Below are positions 39,044 to 50,198 of a stretch of DNA of 64,000 nt, in pieces; within the stretch, counting starts at the first letter, position 1, and every line of letters starts with the position of its first letter. Below the pieces are notes generated by a model that was not told where the DNA came from, ran no database searches, and saw only the letters and a program-made list of their open reading frames with translations. This DNA is from Entomomonas asaccharolytica (GTDB lineage Bacteria > Pseudomonadota > Gammaproteobacteria > Pseudomonadales > Pseudomonadaceae), in the NCBI RefSeq assembly GCF_016653615.1, contig NZ_CP067393.1, positions 1,565,673-1,629,672 on the forward strand, given 5' to 3'. Position numbers and translations under genes: made by a program.

Positions 39044-40252
39044 TTATTCTTTATACTCTTCAATCCATTGGTCGACCATATCAGCCCAATCTTGCAGTAG
39101 CGTACGACGCTGTTCTGCATATTCAGCCTTGTTATAAACAGCTCTAACGCCTCGTTGCTCATGTGACAACGCTTTTTCTATCCAGTCCGAATGATAGCCT
39201 GCCTCATGCAAGTGAGTAGAGGCCGTTCTGCGCATGTCATGCAGTACAAATTTTTCTATTGGTAAGCCATTTTTTTGTGCTAACTCAACGGTATGCGCAG
39301 CGGCTCGATTTAATGAACTTAGCGATACAGTGCCATATTTTGACTGACCGAAACTAGGTAAAACATATTCTGAACCGCTCGCTAATACATGCAGTTGCAT
39401 AAATAAGTCTAACGCTTGTATTGATAAGTAGACGACATGCGGACGACCTGCACCTTGGCGACTTGCTTTCATTTTTTCAGCAGAAATAGTCCATTCAGCA
39501 TTCACAAAGTCAATTTCATCCCACTTTGCATTGATGAGATTACTTTTTCGAACCATTGTTAACATCAGTAATTTCAAGGCGACTTTTAATGAATGGGAAG
39601 TTTGTGCATTCTTAAGGGTGTTAAAAAAGATACCAACTTCTCTTTTTGAAAGGGAGCGCTCTCTTGGCGTAAACACAGCGATAGTTGAAGGTGCCACATA
39701 ATCCGCTGGATTTTCGCATTTAACCCCTCTGGCTTTAGCATAAGTAAAAACACTACCTACAATATCGCGTACTCTTACCGCTGATGCTGCCGCGCCTCTC
39801 TGTTTGACTTTTTCGCACTGGTTGCGCAACACGTCACCCGTGATTTCATCAAGCATTTTTTTGCCAAATTTAGGCATTACATCGCGCTTAATAATGCCTT
39901 CAACAATAGCCCGTGTACTATCTTTATAGTTAACGTCTTTTAGCCAACGTTCGAGCCAATCGCTAAAGCTATTTGATTTAGTCTGTTCTTTTAAACGCTG
40001 TTTTTCGGCAGCAGGTGATATTCCTTGAGCTATTAACTTCTTTGCTGACATCAACTTTTCTCTTGCTTCTGCCAGCGTAATAATTCCGTATTTACCAATA
40101 GTCAGCGTTTCACGCCTATCGTTAATTTTATAGTCGTACCTGAAAGTAACAAGACCTGATTTAGCAACAGTAACATAGAGCCCATCACGATCGGCAACCT
40201 TATAAACCTTATCTTTAGGCTTTAAAGATTTAAGTTTTGTATCACTAAGCAT
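39044..40252 (-). CDS. P4-type tyrosine integrase of the guaA island
   Basis: A 402-residue integrase. The N-terminal arm-binding DUF4102-like domain is present (LKPKDKVYKVADRDGLYVTVAKSGLVTFRYDYKI, TLTIGKYGIITLAEARE). A core-binding region follows, then the catalytic domain with the first Arg in LTMVRKSNLINAKW, LHDMRRTAST (His-x-x-Arg), LSHEQRGVRAVYNKAEY (His and the Tyr nucleophile). It lies 220 bases from guaA, whose 3' end is its target. Its upstream gap carries five TACCGT motifs, probably its own arm sites, which would couple binding to autoregulation. Confidence 0.95.
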   Translation of the reverse strand: MLSDTKLKSLKPKDKVYKVADRDGLYVTVAKSGLVTFRYDYKINDRRETLTIGKYGIITLAEAREKLMSAKKLIAQGISPAAEKQRLKEQTKSNSFSDWLERWLKDVNYKDSTRAIVEGIIKRDVMPKFGKKMLDEITGDVLRNQCEKVKQRGAAASAVRVRDIVGSVFTYAKARGVKCENPADYVAPSTIAVFTPRERSLSKREVGIFFNTLKNAQTSHSLKVALKLLMLTMVRKSNLINAKWDEIDFVNAEWTISAEKMKASRQGAGRPHVVYLSIQALDLFMQLHVLASGSEYVLPSFGQSKYGTVSLSSLNRAAAHTVELAQKNGLPIEKFVLHDMRRTASTHLHEAGYHSDWIEKALSHEQRGVRAVYNKAEYAEQRRTLLQDWADMVDQWIEEYKE

Positions 40253-40284
40253 CCCACTACCTCCTTATGAGCATAATTAATTTT

Positions 40285-40357
40285 TACCGTAACAGCACAC
40301 GGTAAAAATGCATCATAACACGGTAATTAAAATTTTTTACCGTTAATTTTTACGGTA
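40285..40357. repeat. Putative integrase arm sites, right end
   Basis: Five copies of TACCGT or its complement ACGGTA occur within 73 bases: 40285-40290, 40299-40304, 40320-40325, 40338-40343 and 40352-40357. Most are flanked by a run of T or A (TTTTTACCGT). They lie between the integrase start and the guaA-side attachment site. Confidence 0.65.
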
Positions 40358-40403
40358 AAAAGGAATAGCTCATAATAAATCTTATTAAACCTTAATGAAC
40401 AAA

Positions 40404-40436
40404 AAACCCAGTTAATCTATTGATATAACTGGGTTT
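40404..40436 (-). terminator. Terminator of guaA, located inside the island end
   Basis: AAACCCAGTTA and TAACTGGGTTT form a perfect 11-bp stem. Read on the minus strand it is followed by a T-run (GGGTTTTTT), ideal for ending the guaA transcript before the integrase gene. Confidence 0.85.
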
Positions 40437-40472
40437 AATGGAATAATTTAGAAGTTAATAAAAGCTAAATTT

Positions 40473-40487
40473 CTATTCCCACTCAAT
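40473..40487. repeat. Right attachment site (att) of the guaA island
   Basis: CTATTCCCACTCAAT covers the last five codons of guaA (minus strand, reading IEWE and part of the stop context). It is identical to 33368-33382. Confidence 0.88.
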
Positions 40488-42050
40488 TGTTGCAGGTGGT
40501 TTGCTTGATACGTCGTAGGTTACTCGGGAAATATTTTCTATTTCATTGATAATACGATTAGATACTTTTTCGAGTAGCTCATATGGGAGGTGAGCCCAAC
40601 GTGCGGTCATAAAGTCGATAGTTTCGACTGCGCGTAGTGCTACTACCCATGCATAACGTCGTCCATCACCTACAACGCCTACAGATTTAACAGGTTGGAA
40701 TACTACAAAGGCTTGGCTTACTTTATGGTACCAATCAGCTTTGTGTAGTTCTTCAATAAAGATATGGTCAGCTTGACGTAATAAATCAGCGTATTCTTTT
40801 TTAATTTCTCCAAGAATACGAACACCTAAGCCTGGGCCGGGGAAGGGGTGGCGATAAACCATATTGTAGGGTAAGCCAAGTTCTAAACCTATTTTGCGCA
40901 CTTCATCTTTAAAAAGTTCGCGTAGTGGCTCAACTAGCTTTAATTTCATATCTTCTGGTAAACCACCCACATTATGATGTGATTTAATTACATGGGCTTT
41001 ACCTGTTTTAGCACCTGCTGATTCAATTACATCAGGGTAGATAGTACCTTGTGCTAAGAATTGAATATTGGTTAGTTTGCTAGATTCTTGGTCAAAAATT
41101 TCAATAAAGGTATTACCAATGATTTTGCGTTTTTGTTCAGGATCAGATATGCCAACCAATTTATCTAGAAATAGTTTTTCAGCATCAGCACGAATAACTT
41201 TAACGCCCATATTTTCTGCAAACATGGCCATTACTTGATCGCCTTCATGAAGTCGTAGTAAGCCATTATCTACAAATACACAGGTTAGTTGCTCGCCAAT
41301 TGCTTTATGGAGCAGGGCAGCAACTACAGATGAATCGACACCACCTGATAAACCGAGCAATACGTTTGCATCACCTACTTGCTCACGGACACGCTGTGTC
41401 ATATCTTCGATAATATTAGCAGGAGTCCATAAAGCTTTACATTGGCAAATATCTAAGATAAAACGAGATAGTATACGTTCGCCCTGTTTAGTATGGGTTA
41501 CTTCGGGATGGAACTGTACACCATACCAATGGCGTTCGTTGTCTGCCATACCTGCATAAGGGCAACTAGGAGTGGTAGCTAATGGTTTAAAGCCTTGTGG
41601 TAGTTGACTTACTTTGTCTCCGTGACTCATCCATACATCAAGGGTGGGTGTGCCATCATCTTTAATGCTATCTTCAATGCCCTCTAATAAGCGTGCTTTA
41701 TCAATAACATCAACTTGGGCATAACCAAATTCACGTATAGTAGAACTTTCTACTTTACCACCTAGTTGTTCTGCCATAGTTTGCATCCCATAGCAAATAC
41801 CAAGAATAGGGATGTTTAGTTCGAAAACAATTTGTGGAGCACGAGGGCTATTAGCTTCGTGTACTGATTCTGGGCCACCTGATAAAATCACACCTTTTGG
41901 ATTAAAGTCGCGAATGGCTTGCTCATCCATATCAAATGGATGTAGTTCACAATAAACGCCAATTTCCCTTACTCGACGAGCAATGAGTTGGGTGTATTGA
42001 GAACCAAAATCAAGGATAAGGATGCGATGAGCATGTATGTCTTGAGTCAT
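40473..42050 (-). CDS. guaA: GMP synthase (glutamine-hydrolysing) GuaA
   Basis: GuaA amidates XMP to GMP. The N-terminal class I amidotransferase domain has the cysteine in [15 protein letters not shown] and the HPEVTHT histidine. The ATP-pyrophosphatase domain begins at [12 protein letters not shown]. The C-terminal dimer domain ends [10 protein letters not shown]. It has 525 residues, the normal length. The gene is complete despite the island in its 3' end, because the island brings a matching terminus. It follows guaB by 69 bases on the same strand. Confidence 0.98.
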   Translation of the reverse strand: MTQDIHAHRILILDFGSQYTQLIARRVREIGVYCELHPFDMDEQAIRDFNPKGVILSGGPESVHEANSPRAPQIVFELNIPILGICYGMQTMAEQLGGKVESSTIREFGYAQVDVIDKARLLEGIEDSIKDDGTPTLDVWMSHGDKVSQLPQGFKPLATTPSCPYAGMADNERHWYGVQFHPEVTHTKQGERILSRFILDICQCKALWTPANIIEDMTQRVREQVGDANVLLGLSGGVDSSVVAALLHKAIGEQLTCVFVDNGLLRLHEGDQVMAMFAENMGVKVIRADAEKLFLDKLVGISDPEQKRKIIGNTFIEIFDQESSKLTNIQFLAQGTIYPDVIESAGAKTGKAHVIKSHHNVGGLPEDMKLKLVEPLRELFKDEVRKIGLELGLPYNMVYRHPFPGPGLGVRILGEIKKEYADLLRQADHIFIEELHKADWYHKVSQAFVVFQPVKSVGVVGDGRRYAWVVALRAVETIDFMTARWAHLPYELLEKVSNRIINEIENISRVTYDVSSKPPATIEWE

Positions 42051-42087
42051 GTTTGATATCCATCAAGGCAGAACATAAAAGGAAAAT

Positions 42088-42110
42088 CCTCTTATTTTAA
42101 CAATAAGAGG
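42088..42110 (-). terminator. Attenuator-like hairpin between guaB and guaA
   Basis: CCTCTTATT and AATAAGAGG form a perfect 9-bp stem with a 5-base loop. On the minus strand it is followed by ATTTTCC, so it may stop some of the guaB transcripts before guaA. Confidence 0.5.
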
Positions 42111-42119
42111 AGGGATTTT

Positions 42120-43652
<1,533 letters not shown>

Positions 43653-43727
43653 TCATTAATAAAGGTTTATTGTTAAGCTTAATCACAATATACTAATAGA
43701 CTTTTAACTGTCATTTGGATCAAGTCA

Positions 43728-44354
43728 ATGAAATCATTAATATACATACATGGTTTTAACAGCTCAGCTAAGGGATTTAAATGTCAACAAATTAAAGATT
43801 TAATGCTTGAAAGAGGTCAAATTAGCCACTTTAGAGCGCCTAATTTGTCGCTAAGTCCTCTGGAAGCTATTGATCAGCTTAAGGAAATAATACTTAGTCT
43901 AGAAAAGCCTACGCTTATAGGCAGCTCTTTAGGTGGTTATTACGCTACTTATTTAGCTGAAAGGTATCAATTAAAGGCATTATTGATTAATCCAGCCGTT
44001 TTACCCCATAAATTTTTTGGTAAAAATTTTGATGAACAGGAAAGTTTGCAAGATAATCAACTTTTGGCTACTGAAGAAATTGGTAAAGTATTAAAAGATG
44101 TCTTTGATAGTGAGCAAAAGTTTATTGAGAGTTATGTGAAAGAGCTTGCTACCTTAGAGACACCTATGCCAACCGAGAAAGAGCGTTTTAAAGTATGGTT
44201 AAAAGCAGGTGATGATGTATTAGACCATCGTTTTGCAAAAGAATGGTATAAGAATTGTGATTTGACTATTGATGCAGGTGGCGACCATAGTTTTTCAGAC
44301 TTTGCTGAACGTGTACCTGAAATTTTAGAGTGGGCAGAAATACCTAATAATTAA
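43728..44354 (+). CDS. yqiA: YqiA-like alpha/beta-fold esterase
   Basis: A 208-residue cytoplasmic hydrolase of the YqiA/YcfP group. The family opening SLIYIHGFNSSAKGFK and the nucleophile elbow LIGSSLGGYYATYLAE are clear; the acid is in LKAGDDVLDH and the histidine in GGDHSF. In E. coli yqiA also lies next to parE, and the same holds here (24-base gap), which supports the name. The physiological substrate is unknown. Confidence 0.88.
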   Translation: MKSLIYIHGFNSSAKGFKCQQIKDLMLERGQISHFRAPNLSLSPLEAIDQLKEIILSLEKPTLIGSSLGGYYATYLAERYQLKALLINPAVLPHKFFGKNFDEQESLQDNQLLATEEIGKVLKDVFDSEQKFIESYVKELATLETPMPTEKERFKVWLKAGDDVLDHRFAKEWYKNCDLTIDAGGDHSFSDFAERVPEILEWAEIPNN

Positions 44355-44377
44355 TTGGTTTTAAATAAAGAGAGTAT

Positions 44378-46273
44378 ATGGCGAATACAACTTATACAGC
44401 TGAGGCAATTGAAGTTTTATCAGGGTTAGATCCTGTTCGTAAACGCCCTGGTATGTATACAGATACAACCAGACCAAATCATTTGGCGCAAGAAGTTATT
44501 GATAATAGCGTTGATGAAGCATTAGCGGGTTATGCAAAGAATGTACGGGTTATTTTACATACAGATCAATCACTAGAAGTAACTGATGATGGTCGAGGAA
44601 TGCCTGTGGATATTCACCCTGAGCAAGGTATTTCAGGGGTAGAATTAATCCTTACTAAACTTCATGCAGGCGGTAAGTTTTCCAATAAAAACTATCAGTT
44701 TTCAGGTGGTTTGCATGGTGTTGGTATTTCAGTTGTTAATGCGCTTTCACATCGTGTAGAAGTACATGTAAAACGCGATGGTAATGAATACCGTATGGCT
44801 TTTGAAAATGGCTATAAAGCTTCTGAACTGGAAGTTATTGGTACAGCAGCTAAGCGTAATACAGGAACAAGTGTCCGCTTTTGGCCAGATGCTAGTTATT
44901 TTGATTCGGCTAAATTTTCATTATCACGTTTAAAACATCTTTTAAAAGCTAAAGCGGTTCTTTGTCCTGGCTTAACAATTACCTTTGATGATTTAAATAC
45001 TGACGAGCATATAGAGTGGTTTTATGAAGATGGTTTAAAATCTTACTTAGCTGAGGCTATGCAAGGTTTTGAATGTGTGCCTGCCACACCTTTTATGGGG
45101 CAATTAGCAGGCACTAAAGAAGCAGTTGAATGGGCGGTACTATGGTTGCCAGAGGGTGGCGAGACACTACAAGAAAGTTATGTGAACTTGATTCCTACGC
45201 CATTAGGTGGCACCCATGTAAATGGTTTGCGGCAAGGTTTATTGGATGCGATGCGAGAGTTCTGTGAGTTTCGTAATCTCTTACCTAAAAATATGAAGTT
45301 AGCCGCTGAAGATATTTGGGAACGCATCAGTTTTGTACTTTCTATGAAAATGCAAGACCCACAGTTTTCAGGACAAACCAAAGAGCGCTTATCTTCCCGT
45401 GAAGCAGCTGCTTTTGTGGGAGGAACGGTTAAAGATGCCTTTAGTTTATGGTTAAATTCTAATCCAGAGATTGGCCAACAATTAGCAGAATTTGTTATTA
45501 GTAATGCAGGTAAACGATTACGTGCAGGTAAAAAGGTTGAACGTAAAAAGGTTACTCAAGGGCCAGCTTTACCAGGTAAGTTAGCAGATTGTGCTACCCA
45601 AGATACTAATCGTTCAGAATTATTTTTAGTGGAAGGGGATTCAGCAGGTGGTTCTGCTAAACAAGCAAGGGATAAAGATTTTCAGGCTATTTTGCCACTA
45701 CGTGGAAAAATTCTTAATACATGGGAAGTAGATGGTAACCAAGTGTTAGGTTCGCAAGAAGTACATGATATTGCTGTAGCTATGGGTATTGATCCAGATT
45801 CAGATGATTTAAGCCAGTTACGCTATAACAAAATTTGTATTTTAGCAGATGCGGATTCAGATGGATTACATATTGCTACCTTATTATGTGCGTTATTTGT
45901 TCGGCATTTTAAACCATTAGTGGAAGCAGGGCATGTATTTGTTGCGATGCCTCCCTTATATCGCATAGATATTGGTAAGGAAGTATTTTATGCCTTAGAT
46001 GAAGGTGAGCGTGATGGTATTTTAGATCGTATCGCTGCTGATAAGAAAAGGGGTAAAGTGCAGGTGACACGTTTTAAAGGGCTAGGTGAAATGAACCCTT
46101 CTCAATTGCGTGTGACTACTATGGATCCCAATACTCGTCGTTTAGTGCAATTAACCTTGGATCATTTTGAAGAAACGCGCGAAATGATGGATATGTTATT
46201 GGCTAAAAAGCGTGCTTCTGATCGTAAACAATGGTTGGAAGATAAAGGAAACCTCGCTGAGGTATTGGCTTAA
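44378..46273 (+). CDS. parE: DNA topoisomerase IV subunit B ParE
   Basis: ParE is the ATPase subunit of the decatenating type IIA topoisomerase. The GHKL ATP site includes EVIDNSVDEALAG, DDGRGMPVDIHP and GGLHGVGISVVNALS. The TOPRIM segment starts ELFLVEGDSAGGSAKQARD and contains DADSDGLHI. It has 631 residues, the normal length. Its stop overlaps the start of the next gene by 1 base, so translation is likely coupled through to parC. Confidence 0.98.
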   Translation: MANTTYTAEAIEVLSGLDPVRKRPGMYTDTTRPNHLAQEVIDNSVDEALAGYAKNVRVILHTDQSLEVTDDGRGMPVDIHPEQGISGVELILTKLHAGGKFSNKNYQFSGGLHGVGISVVNALSHRVEVHVKRDGNEYRMAFENGYKASELEVIGTAAKRNTGTSVRFWPDASYFDSAKFSLSRLKHLLKAKAVLCPGLTITFDDLNTDEHIEWFYEDGLKSYLAEAMQGFECVPATPFMGQLAGTKEAVEWAVLWLPEGGETLQESYVNLIPTPLGGTHVNGLRQGLLDAMREFCEFRNLLPKNMKLAAEDIWERISFVLSMKMQDPQFSGQTKERLSSREAAAFVGGTVKDAFSLWLNSNPEIGQQLAEFVISNAGKRLRAGKKVERKKVTQGPALPGKLADCATQDTNRSELFLVEGDSAGGSAKQARDKDFQAILPLRGKILNTWEVDGNQVLGSQEVHDIAVAMGIDPDSDDLSQLRYNKICILADADSDGLHIATLLCALFVRHFKPLVEAGHVFVAMPPLYRIDIGKEVFYALDEGERDGILDRIAADKKRGKVQVTRFKGLGEMNPSQLRVTTMDPNTRRLVQLTLDHFEETREMMDMLLAKKRASDRKQWLEDKGNLAEVLA

Positions 46274-47331
46274 TGCTAAAGAGAAGTTTAGCATTATTAT
46301 TAATACTACTATCAATTTCAGTTTATGCTGAAGTTGATAGTAAGATAATTACACCACCGAAATGGCCAGAGCTTCAATTAGCCAAAGAATATGCTGTTGA
46401 TAATATGCCAGATGGTAACTTATCAGGTATTGCTATGTGTGGTAGTGATTTATTTGCTATTTCTGACCGTAATGATACGCAACTGTATAAATTGGTTAAA
46501 CAGCAAGATAACAGTAAGCTGAATCAGTTATCTATTTTAAAGGCAGAAGCAGAAGTTTTTGATCCACCGTCAGTGCCTACTAATGCATTGCCCGCATGGG
46601 GAGGTTTAGCTAATTTAGGGATTGGTATGGTGCGTGGTGGCGCTTATGACTATGAGAGCATAACTTGTGATGCACAAGGTAACCGTTATATTGTCAGTGA
46701 AGCCTATTTAGCAATATTAAAAGTACCTCCGCAAGGTAAGCCCGAATGGCTAGCATTACCTGATAATTTATGGCAACAAGCCAAACAACAAGGGTTATTA
46801 CAAAAGATCAACCAAATGCTAGAAGGCATAGCTATATCACCTGATGGTCAAAGATTATGGCTAGCCGCTGAACGTAATAAGCGCGGTATATTAGCTGTGC
46901 AATACGATGAAAAACAAGGTTGGCAATGTGCAGAGCAACAATGTGTATTATTAGCAGAAGGTGATAGAGAAGCTTTTCCAAAACAATTTCGTCGGAAAAA
47001 TCGGGTAGATGCTAGGGATTTTTCTGATTTAGTTTTTTATAAGGAAAAACTATTTACTTTAGAACGTGGTGCTTTTCGAGTTTGTCGTCGTAATCTTAAA
47101 GCCGAAGTAGAACAATGTTGGTCTTTTGCTGAGGAAGGATTACAGCCACAACGTCAATATAAAGCGTATGGCATGCCAGAAGCATTATGGGTTGATGACG
47201 CAGGTGCATGGATTGGACTTGATAATGACAGTGCTAATAAACGAATAGATGGTGAAGATCGCCCTATTGTTTGGCGTTTTGTTGTACCTAACAAAGGATG
47301 GTTAGCAACAGAGGGAACCTTAAATGACTGA
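46273..47331 (+). CDS. Esterase-like/phytase-like exported beta-propeller protein
   Basis: A 352-residue protein with a signal peptide (MLKRSLALLLILLSISVYA). The mature part carries the repeats of the esterase-like activity of phytase family (PF13449 type), such as NLSGIAMCGSDLFAISDRND, YDYESITCDAQGNRYIVSEAY and LEGIAISPDGQRLWLAAE. It is probably a periplasmic beta-propeller. Placement between parE and parC, with a clan AA protease, matches the pseudomonad cluster. No enzymatic role is established to my knowledge. Confidence 0.82.
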   Translation: MLKRSLALLLILLSISVYAEVDSKIITPPKWPELQLAKEYAVDNMPDGNLSGIAMCGSDLFAISDRNDTQLYKLVKQQDNSKLNQLSILKAEAEVFDPPSVPTNALPAWGGLANLGIGMVRGGAYDYESITCDAQGNRYIVSEAYLAILKVPPQGKPEWLALPDNLWQQAKQQGLLQKINQMLEGIAISPDGQRLWLAAERNKRGILAVQYDEKQGWQCAEQQCVLLAEGDREAFPKQFRRKNRVDARDFSDLVFYKEKLFTLERGAFRVCRRNLKAEVEQCWSFAEEGLQPQRQYKAYGMPEALWVDDAGAWIGLDNDSANKRIDGEDRPIVWRFVVPNKGWLATEGTLND

Positions 47332-47854
47332 TCAAAATCAGCAGCCAGCAGGTAAGGGTGCTGGTAAAACGATGATGATAATTGCTTGGTTAGTGGGTAT
47401 GTTGCTAGCTGTGAAGTTCTTTGCTAGTTGGGAAGAGGGAAAAATGAATCCCAATAAAAATCCTCAATCGACCTATACCAGTAATTATATAGAAGTGGTT
47501 TTAGACAGTGGTCGTGGTGGTCATTATATGGCTACAGGTCGTATTAATGGCCAAACAGTTACCTTTATGTTAGATACAGGAGCTACCCAAGTAGCGGTAT
47601 CTGAGTCATTAGCTAATAGATTAAATTTAAAAAAACAAATGCCTGTGGATTTATCAACTGCCAATGGTATGGTTCGCGGTTGGACAACGATGTTGGACAC
47701 TGTGGCGCTAGGTGGTATTGAAATACAAAATGTGCGTGCAACGATTGTTCCTAATATGGATGATGAAGTGCTATTAGGTATGAGTTTTTTAAGACAATTA
47801 GAGTTTACCCAACGTAATAACCAATTGATATTGCGTCAGTATAAGAGTAATTAG
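47324..47854 (+). CDS. Membrane-anchored retropepsin-like aspartic protease (TIGR02281-type)
   Basis: A 176-residue protein. One transmembrane anchor (about residues 15-32, [17 protein letters not shown]) precedes a single retropepsin-like domain. The active-site [13 protein letters not shown] matches clan AA (Asp-Thr-Gly), and [13 protein letters not shown] is the second half-hydrophobic motif. One domain must dimerise to be active. It overlaps the previous gene by 8 bases and ends 2 bases before parC. Confidence 0.88.
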   Translation: MTDQNQQPAGKGAGKTMMIIAWLVGMLLAVKFFASWEEGKMNPNKNPQSTYTSNYIEVVLDSGRGGHYMATGRINGQTVTFMLDTGATQVAVSESLANRLNLKKQMPVDLSTANGMVRGWTTMLDTVALGGIEIQNVRATIVPNMDDEVLLGMSFLRQLEFTQRNNQLILRQYKSN

Positions 47855-47856
47855 CA

Positions 47857-50154
47857 ATGAGTGAAATAATAGATATGAGTTTAGATGGTGTTGAACGTCA
47901 ATCGTTAAAAACATTTACCGAGCAAGCTTATCTGAACTATTCCATGTACGTTATTATGGATAGGGCTTTACCGCATATTGGTGATGGCTTAAAACCTGTG
48001 CAACGTCGAATTGTTTATGCCATGAGTGAGCTAGGTTTATCGGCTGATTCAAAGCATAAAAAATCAGCACGTACAGTGGGTGACGTATTGGGTAAATACC
48101 ATCCGCATGGTGATAGCGCTTGTTATGAAGCAATGGTTTTAATGGCGCAACCCTTTTCTTATCGCTATCCTTTAGTAGATGGTCAAGGTAACTGGGGTGC
48201 GCCAGATGATCCTAAGTCCTTTGCCGCCATGCGTTATACAGAAGCCAGATTATCACGCTATTCAGAAACATTATTAAGTGAACTAGGACAGGGTACAGTT
48301 GACTGGCAAGCAAACTTTGATGGCACAATGGAAGAGCCTATTACGTTACCTGCCAGACTACCAAATTTATTGTTAAATGGTACAACAGGTATTGCAGTAG
48401 GTATGGCTACTGATATTCCGCCCCATAATTTAAGGGAAGTTGCAGCTGCTTGTATTCATTTAATTGATAACCCAGAAGCTACAATAGCTGATTTATGCCA
48501 GTATATTAAAGGGCCTGATTTTCCTACAGAAGCAGAAATTATTACCCCACAAGCTGACTTGCAAACAATATATGAAGTAGGCCGTGGCTCAGTAAAAATG
48601 CGTGCTGTTTATAGTGTAGAAGAGGGCGATGTAGTAATAACGGCATTACCTCATCAAGTTTCTGGTGCTAAGGTGCTAGAGCAGATAGCTGGGCAAATGC
48701 AAGCCAAGAAATTACCTATGGTTGCCGATTTACGTGATGAATCTGATCATGAAAATCCGACCCGTATTGTGATTGTACCGCGCTCTAACCGAATCGATAT
48801 TGAAGAATTGATGCAGCATTTATTTGCCACTACTGAGTTAGAGTCTAGCTATCGGGTCAATATGAATATAATTGGCCTTAATGGTAAGCCGCAAGTCAAA
48901 AGCTTGTTATTAATGCTAACGGAATGGTTACAATACCGTATTAATACAGTCCGTCGTCGTTTACAATTTCGTTTGGATAAAGTAGAACGTCGTTTACATC
49001 TATTAGAAGGTTTATTAATTGCTTTCTTAAATTTAGATAGGGTAATTGAGATTATTCGTACTGAAGATCAGCCCAAACCAGTATTAATGGAAGCCTTTAA
49101 TTTAACAGAATTGCAAGCCGATTATATTCTGGATACTCGCTTACGCCAGTTAGCACGCCTTGAAGAAATGAAAATTCGTGGCGAACAAGACGAGTTACAA
49201 AAAGAACGTGAACAACTACTGAGTTTATTAAATAACGAAAACAAATTACGTTCACTGGTTCGTCAAGAAATTATACAAGATGCGGAAAGCTATGGTGATG
49301 AGCGTCGTTCTCCAATAGTCAAACGTGCTGAGGCAAAAGCTCTAGCCGAAAATGAATTATTACCTACCGAACCTGTTACAGTGGTGCTTTCTGATAAAGG
49401 TTGGGTACGTTGTGGTAAGGGACATGATTTAGAACCTGCCACTTTATCTTATAAAGCAGGTGATAGTTATTTATCGAGTGCTATGGGTCGTTCCAACCAA
49501 GCAGCTGTTTTTATTGATAGTACGGGGCGTAGTTATAGCATTGCTAGTCATACCTTACCTTCAGCGAGGGGACAAGGTGAACCACTAACGGGCCGTTTAA
49601 ACCCACCCGCAGGGGCTAATTTTGAATGCGTATTATTACCTGAGGATAATGCCTTATATATTATGGCTTCTGATGCAGGTTACGGTTTTGTGGTTAAAGG
49701 TGAAGATTTACAGACTAAAAATAAAGCAGGTAAAGCCTTATTAACCTTACCACAAAACGCTAAAGTAATTACTCCACAGCTAATTAAAAATATAGAGCAA
49801 GATATGATTGCTGCGGTAACAAACGAAGGCCGTTTATTAATTTTCCCTCTAGCTGATTTACCGCAGTTAGCTAAAGGTAAAGGCAATAAGATTATTAATA
49901 TTAGCAGTAGTCGTGCCGCTAATCGTGAAGAGTATATGGTTAGTATTGCTGTATTACCGCAACAAGCTAGCCTTATTTTACAATCAGGTAAACGTACCAT
50001 TTCTTTAAAACCTGCAGACCTTGAGCATTATCGTGGTGAGCGTGGTAGACGAGGAAATAAACTACCTAGAGGCTTCCAACGAGTTGATGGAATGACTGTG
50101 GAAGAAGTAAAAGAAAGCAAAGAAACTGCTAAAGAAGCTGTAGATACAGAGTAA
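47857..50154 (+). CDS. parC: DNA topoisomerase IV subunit A ParC
   Basis: ParC cleaves and rejoins DNA in the type IIA topoisomerase. The winged-helix tower starts with [19 protein letters not shown]. The catalytic tyrosine is Tyr127 ([11 protein letters not shown]). In the quinolone-determining region [12 protein letters not shown], Ser87 and Glu91 are the wild-type, drug-sensitive residues. The C-terminal half is a beta-pinwheel. It has 765 residues. Confidence 0.98.
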   Translation: MSEIIDMSLDGVERQSLKTFTEQAYLNYSMYVIMDRALPHIGDGLKPVQRRIVYAMSELGLSADSKHKKSARTVGDVLGKYHPHGDSACYEAMVLMAQPFSYRYPLVDGQGNWGAPDDPKSFAAMRYTEARLSRYSETLLSELGQGTVDWQANFDGTMEEPITLPARLPNLLLNGTTGIAVGMATDIPPHNLREVAAACIHLIDNPEATIADLCQYIKGPDFPTEAEIITPQADLQTIYEVGRGSVKMRAVYSVEEGDVVITALPHQVSGAKVLEQIAGQMQAKKLPMVADLRDESDHENPTRIVIVPRSNRIDIEELMQHLFATTELESSYRVNMNIIGLNGKPQVKSLLLMLTEWLQYRINTVRRRLQFRLDKVERRLHLLEGLLIAFLNLDRVIEIIRTEDQPKPVLMEAFNLTELQADYILDTRLRQLARLEEMKIRGEQDELQKEREQLLSLLNNENKLRSLVRQEIIQDAESYGDERRSPIVKRAEAKALAENELLPTEPVTVVLSDKGWVRCGKGHDLEPATLSYKAGDSYLSSAMGRSNQAAVFIDSTGRSYSIASHTLPSARGQGEPLTGRLNPPAGANFECVLLPEDNALYIMASDAGYGFVVKGEDLQTKNKAGKALLTLPQNAKVITPQLIKNIEQDMIAAVTNEGRLLIFPLADLPQLAKGKGNKIINISSSRAANREEYMVSIAVLPQQASLILQSGKRTISLKPADLEHYRGERGRRGNKLPRGFQRVDGMTVEEVKESKETAKEAVDTE

Positions 50155-50163
50155 TCTTAATAG

Positions 50164-50198
50164 ACCCTAAACTATTAATTAATGGATAGTTTTAGGGT
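50164..50198. terminator. Terminator after parC
   Basis: ACCCTAAACTAT pairs with ATAGTTTTAGGGT (one bulged T), with a loop of about 10 bases. It lies between parC and the convergent lipoprotein gene. Confidence 0.65.

Larger units (their letters stand above)
33368..40487. mobile_element. Integrative island in the 3' end of guaA
   Basis: A 7.1-kb element lies between two direct copies of CTATTCCCACTCAAT. The right copy is the end of guaA (stop codon included). The left copy is followed by bases that, on the minus strand, still read A-T-I-E-W-E-stop, the same C-terminus as GuaA. A P4-type integrase gene is adjacent to guaA, and TACCGT repeats occur near both ends. Cargo from left to right: a radC-like gene and a DUF6119 gene (plus strand), then alpA and a second recombinase (minus), then a structured gene-free region. 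guaA is a known integration hotspot for islands with this integrase type. Confidence 0.88.

Noticed and set aside
42088-42110. Purine riboswitch between guaB and guaA
   Set aside because: Only one simple hairpin is present; there is no three-way aptamer with the conserved junction.
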